Shown here: positions 62,379 to 64,000 of the stretch, in pieces
Numbering within the stretch: the stretch's first letter is position 1
Layout: every line of letters starts with the position of its first letter
Assembly (NCBI GenBank): GCA_963845495.1
Contig: CAWJTH010000231.1
Location: 1 to 64,000, forward strand
Reading direction: 5' to 3'
Length of the DNA stretch: 64,000 bases
From: JAZKFT01 sp963845495
GTDB lineage: Bacteria > Bacteroidota > Bacteroidia > Chitinophagales > Chitinophagaceae
Notes under the pieces: generated by a model
What the model saw: only the letters and a program-made list of their open reading frames with translations
Database searches by the model: none
What the model was told of the DNA's origin: nothing
Made by a program: the position numbers and the translations under genes

Positions 62379-62459
62379 AGATTAGATTTAATTTTTGTAA
62401 CCACTAAACTAAATCCTGTTCTACATGATGGCAATAATACAATTTATGTATTTTAATTT

Positions 62460-63656
62460 TTACACAAATAAATCCGCAGCAATGCCATCAGCAAACAATT
62501 TTCCTTCGTTGGTAAGCTGAATAAAATTGTTTGAAATGATTAGTTTACCCGTATTTTCCCACTTGTCAACCTTTTTTAATATGGTTTGAAAAGTAGTGCT
62601 AGTAATGCTTTTAGCTTTTAATTCATCCAAATTAATTCCTTCCATCGTGCGAAGCGAAATCATAATATATTCATTCAATTGTTGATCAGGCGTTAGCAGC
62701 TCGTAGTTGGCAGATGGCAGTTGGCGGATAGCAGTTGGCGGTTCGCCAAACAATTGATCTGCCATCCGCCATCTATTATCTGCCATCTGCTTTAAATACA
62801 ATGCATTATTCGCCACGTTCCACCACCGTGTTTTGTTTCCATCGAAAGAATGCGCCGAAGGACCAAAGCCAAAATAAGGTTTGCCCTGCCAATAACTGCT
62901 GTTGTGCCTGCTTCTAAAACCTGATTTAGCAAAGTTTGAAATTTCATAATGCTCAAAACCCGCCACGTTTAGCCAATCCATCAACAATAAAAACTGGGCA
63001 GATTGCAATTCGGGATCAACCGGTTTTGATTTGCCGGAATGGATAAAATTTTCCAAAGCTGTTTTAGGTTCAACGGTCAAAGCATAACAACTAATATGTG
63101 GGATTTGCAGCGCTAAAGCTTGCTCCACATTTTGCTGCCAAACTTCGTTTGGAAAATCAGGCAAACCATAAATCAGGTCGATGGAAATATTGTTGAAACC
63201 TATATCCTGTGCGGTTTTTAGGCTTTCCAAAGATTGTTGTGCAGAATGCGCCCGGTTCATCCAACGCAAATCTTGGTCGCGGAAAGACTGCACGCCGATG
63301 CTTAAACGATTGATGCCAGCTTGTTTCCAATCAATTAGTTGCGGTGCCGAAATATCATCGGGGTTAGCTTCCAGCGTAATTTCAGCATCTGCCGCAACTG
63401 GATAATTTTTATAAATCGTATCCAACAAAAACTTTAATTCGTCGGTTGAAAGCAATGAAGGCGTGCCGCCACCAACGTAAATTGTGTTGATGAGTTCGCT
63501 TTTTACCTGTACTGTTTCAGGGAATGTTTTGGCGGTTATTTCGTTGGCAATCGTTTCCACCATTGCCGATTTGTTTTTCAAATTGGTAGAAAAATGAAAA
63601 TTGCAATAGTGGCAAGCCTTGCGGCAAAAAGGGATGTGAAGATAAATTCCTGCCAT
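62460..63656 (-). CDS. hemW: Radical SAM heme chaperone HemW
   Basis: 398 residues. CRKACHYCNFHF carries the CxxxCxxC iron-sulfur motif; GGGTPSLLS, EANPDD, SIGVQSF and NISIDLIYGLPD follow, all typical of HemW/coproporphyrinogen oxidase-like proteins. HemW binds heme and helps insert it into targets. The stretch about 277-312 (MADNRWRMADQLFGEPPTAI, RQLPSANYELL) is not part of the family and is encoded by a wordlike inverted repeat (62703-62790), inserted in frame before LNEYIMISLRT. Upstream runs into a metallophosphoesterase gene on the same strand. Confidence 0.93.
   Translation of the reverse strand: MAGIYLHIPFCRKACHYCNFHFSTNLKNKSAMVETIANEITAKTFPETVQVKSELINTIYVGGGTPSLLSTDELKFLLDTIYKNYPVAADAEITLEANPDDISAPQLIDWKQAGINRLSIGVQSFRDQDLRWMNRAHSAQQSLESLKTAQDIGFNNISIDLIYGLPDFPNEVWQQNVEQALALQIPHISCYALTVEPKTALENFIHSGKSKPVDPELQSAQFLLLMDWLNVAGFEHYEISNFAKSGFRSRHNSSYWQGKPYFGFGPSAHSFDGNKTRWWNVANNALYLKQMADNRWRMADQLFGEPPTAIRQLPSANYELLTPDQQLNEYIMISLRTMEGINLDELKAKSITSTTFQTILKKVDKWENTGKLIISNNFIQLTNEGKLFADGIAADLFV
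62703..62790. repeat. In-frame wordlike inverted repeat inside hemW
   Basis: GCAGATGGCAGTTGGCGGAT then AGCAGTTGGCGG on the left; GATCTGCCATCCGCCATC then TATTATCTGCCATCTGC on the right. The hairpin keeps the reading frame and adds roughly 30 residues. Same words as in hldD (40020-40062). Confidence 0.85.
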
Positions 63657-63696
63657 TGTTTATAATTTGACTATTGGTAAATTTTTCTACAACAAT

Positions 63697-64000
63697 TTAA
63701 ATTTCAATGATTGCGTTTCTTTTAAACAAAGCATTTTCTCCATGTGCAACGTAGCCCAACTGATTGGTAATCATAGTTGTATTCCCAATTTTAAAGCTTG
63801 GAATATTTGCATGATGATGTCCATATATCCAATAATCGATATTTGAATCAAAAATGTAATCGTACAATTCAACCGCAAAAGCATCGTTTATTGGACTGCC
63901 TTTATATTGTGGCGGATAATTAACCAAAGTTGGAACATGATGCGTAAGCACAATATTCTTCCCATGTTTATTATTAGCTACGGCATTTTTAATAAATGAA
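63697..64000 (-). CDS. Metallophosphoesterase, 5' end beyond the window
   Basis: The frame is open from 64000 to the stop at 63697, about 100 codons. It has the C-terminal motifs of a calcineurin-like phosphoesterase: VLTHHVPTLV with a GNHE-following His region, and WIYGHHHANIPSFKIGNT (GHxH) with metal ligands. Start not seen. Same direction as hemW. Confidence 0.8.
   Translation of the reverse strand, partial: SFIKNAVANNKHGKNIVLTHHVPTLVNYPPQYKGSPINDAFAVELYDYIFDSNIDYWIYGHHHANIPSFKIGNTTMITNQLGYVAHGENALFKRNAIIEI

Overview
The window is dominated by one AT-rich bacterial chromosome segment (about 1.75 kb to 64 kb) that looks like a Bacteroidota member, most likely Chitinophagaceae or a near relative. 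Pointers are the type III and eukaryote-like type II glutamine synthetases, the roughly 940-residue CarB without an allosteric tail, several TAnnTTTG-type promoter elements, weak or absent Shine-Dalgarno sequences, lipobox proteins, DUF5522, a PorT-like barrel and ORF6N. The assignment is an inference; no 16S rRNA or other decisive marker is present. The first ~1.75 kb is different: G+C-rich from about 820 to 1745, containing a frame-broken purC and a scrap of a Cache sensor domain joined directly to the 5' end of a Bacteroidota Crp gene. It reads as a chimeric or low-quality contig end.

Layout. 1.7-13.7 kb: two Crp/Fnr paralogues, three glutamine-synthetase-family enzymes of three different types (GSIII, GSII, GlnA/PuuA-like), a HAD phosphatase, a ceramidase-like membrane hydrolase, an APH-fold protein and an amino-acid permease. 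13.7-24.6 kb: two Uma2-family genes, YebC, RidA, TsaB, an ArsR regulator with a persulfide-dioxygenase/rhodanese protein, a lipid A-type acyltransferase, NadB, a glycosyltransferase, LspA and a lipoprotein. 25-38.7 kb: fatty acid hydroxylase, FumC, enoyl-CoA hydratase, a secreted protein, PhzF, MFS, DedA, a DUF433/DUF5615 pair (toxin frame broken), a dicarboxylate symporter and PurL. 38.8-47.9 kb: a UPF0175/DUF3368 toxin-antitoxin-like pair overlapping hldD, a phosphoribosyltransferase, an Fe-S membrane protein, a retropepsin-like protein, a PPOX protein, a membrane MutS paralogue, an alkyltransferase-like protein, TrmB and a broken ORF6N gene. 47.95-48.57 kb: three tandem 205-bp units. 48.8-64 kb: an Lrp regulator, an ABC permease, a glycosyltransferase, a peroxiredoxin, CarB, a lipoprotein, a giant GH18-CE4-GT2 fusion facing a GH19 chitinase, a beta-barrel, HemW and a partial phosphoesterase.

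Most genes are housekeeping. The signal not explained by genes is in the spacers: more than fifteen intergenic stretches hold short low-complexity words (for example CAGATGGCAG, AGTAATTAC, GTGAATAGTGA, CACAGATTCACA) arranged as direct and inverted repeats, mostly forming large hairpins, including a perfect 64-bp palindrome at 60723-60786. One vocabulary (CAGATGGCAG / GCCATCCGCCATC) also lies in frame inside hldD and hemW, adding about 20 to 30 residues to each protein. I consider this repeat system the most interesting feature, followed by the 205-bp tandem units, the IR-flanked GTTCC element at 24.7-25.1 kb and the GH18-CE4-GT2/GH19 pair. Single-base homopolymer indels break several otherwise convincing frames (purC, DUF5615, ORF6N, a small gene at 43.2 kb), which may be sequencing error or real decay.
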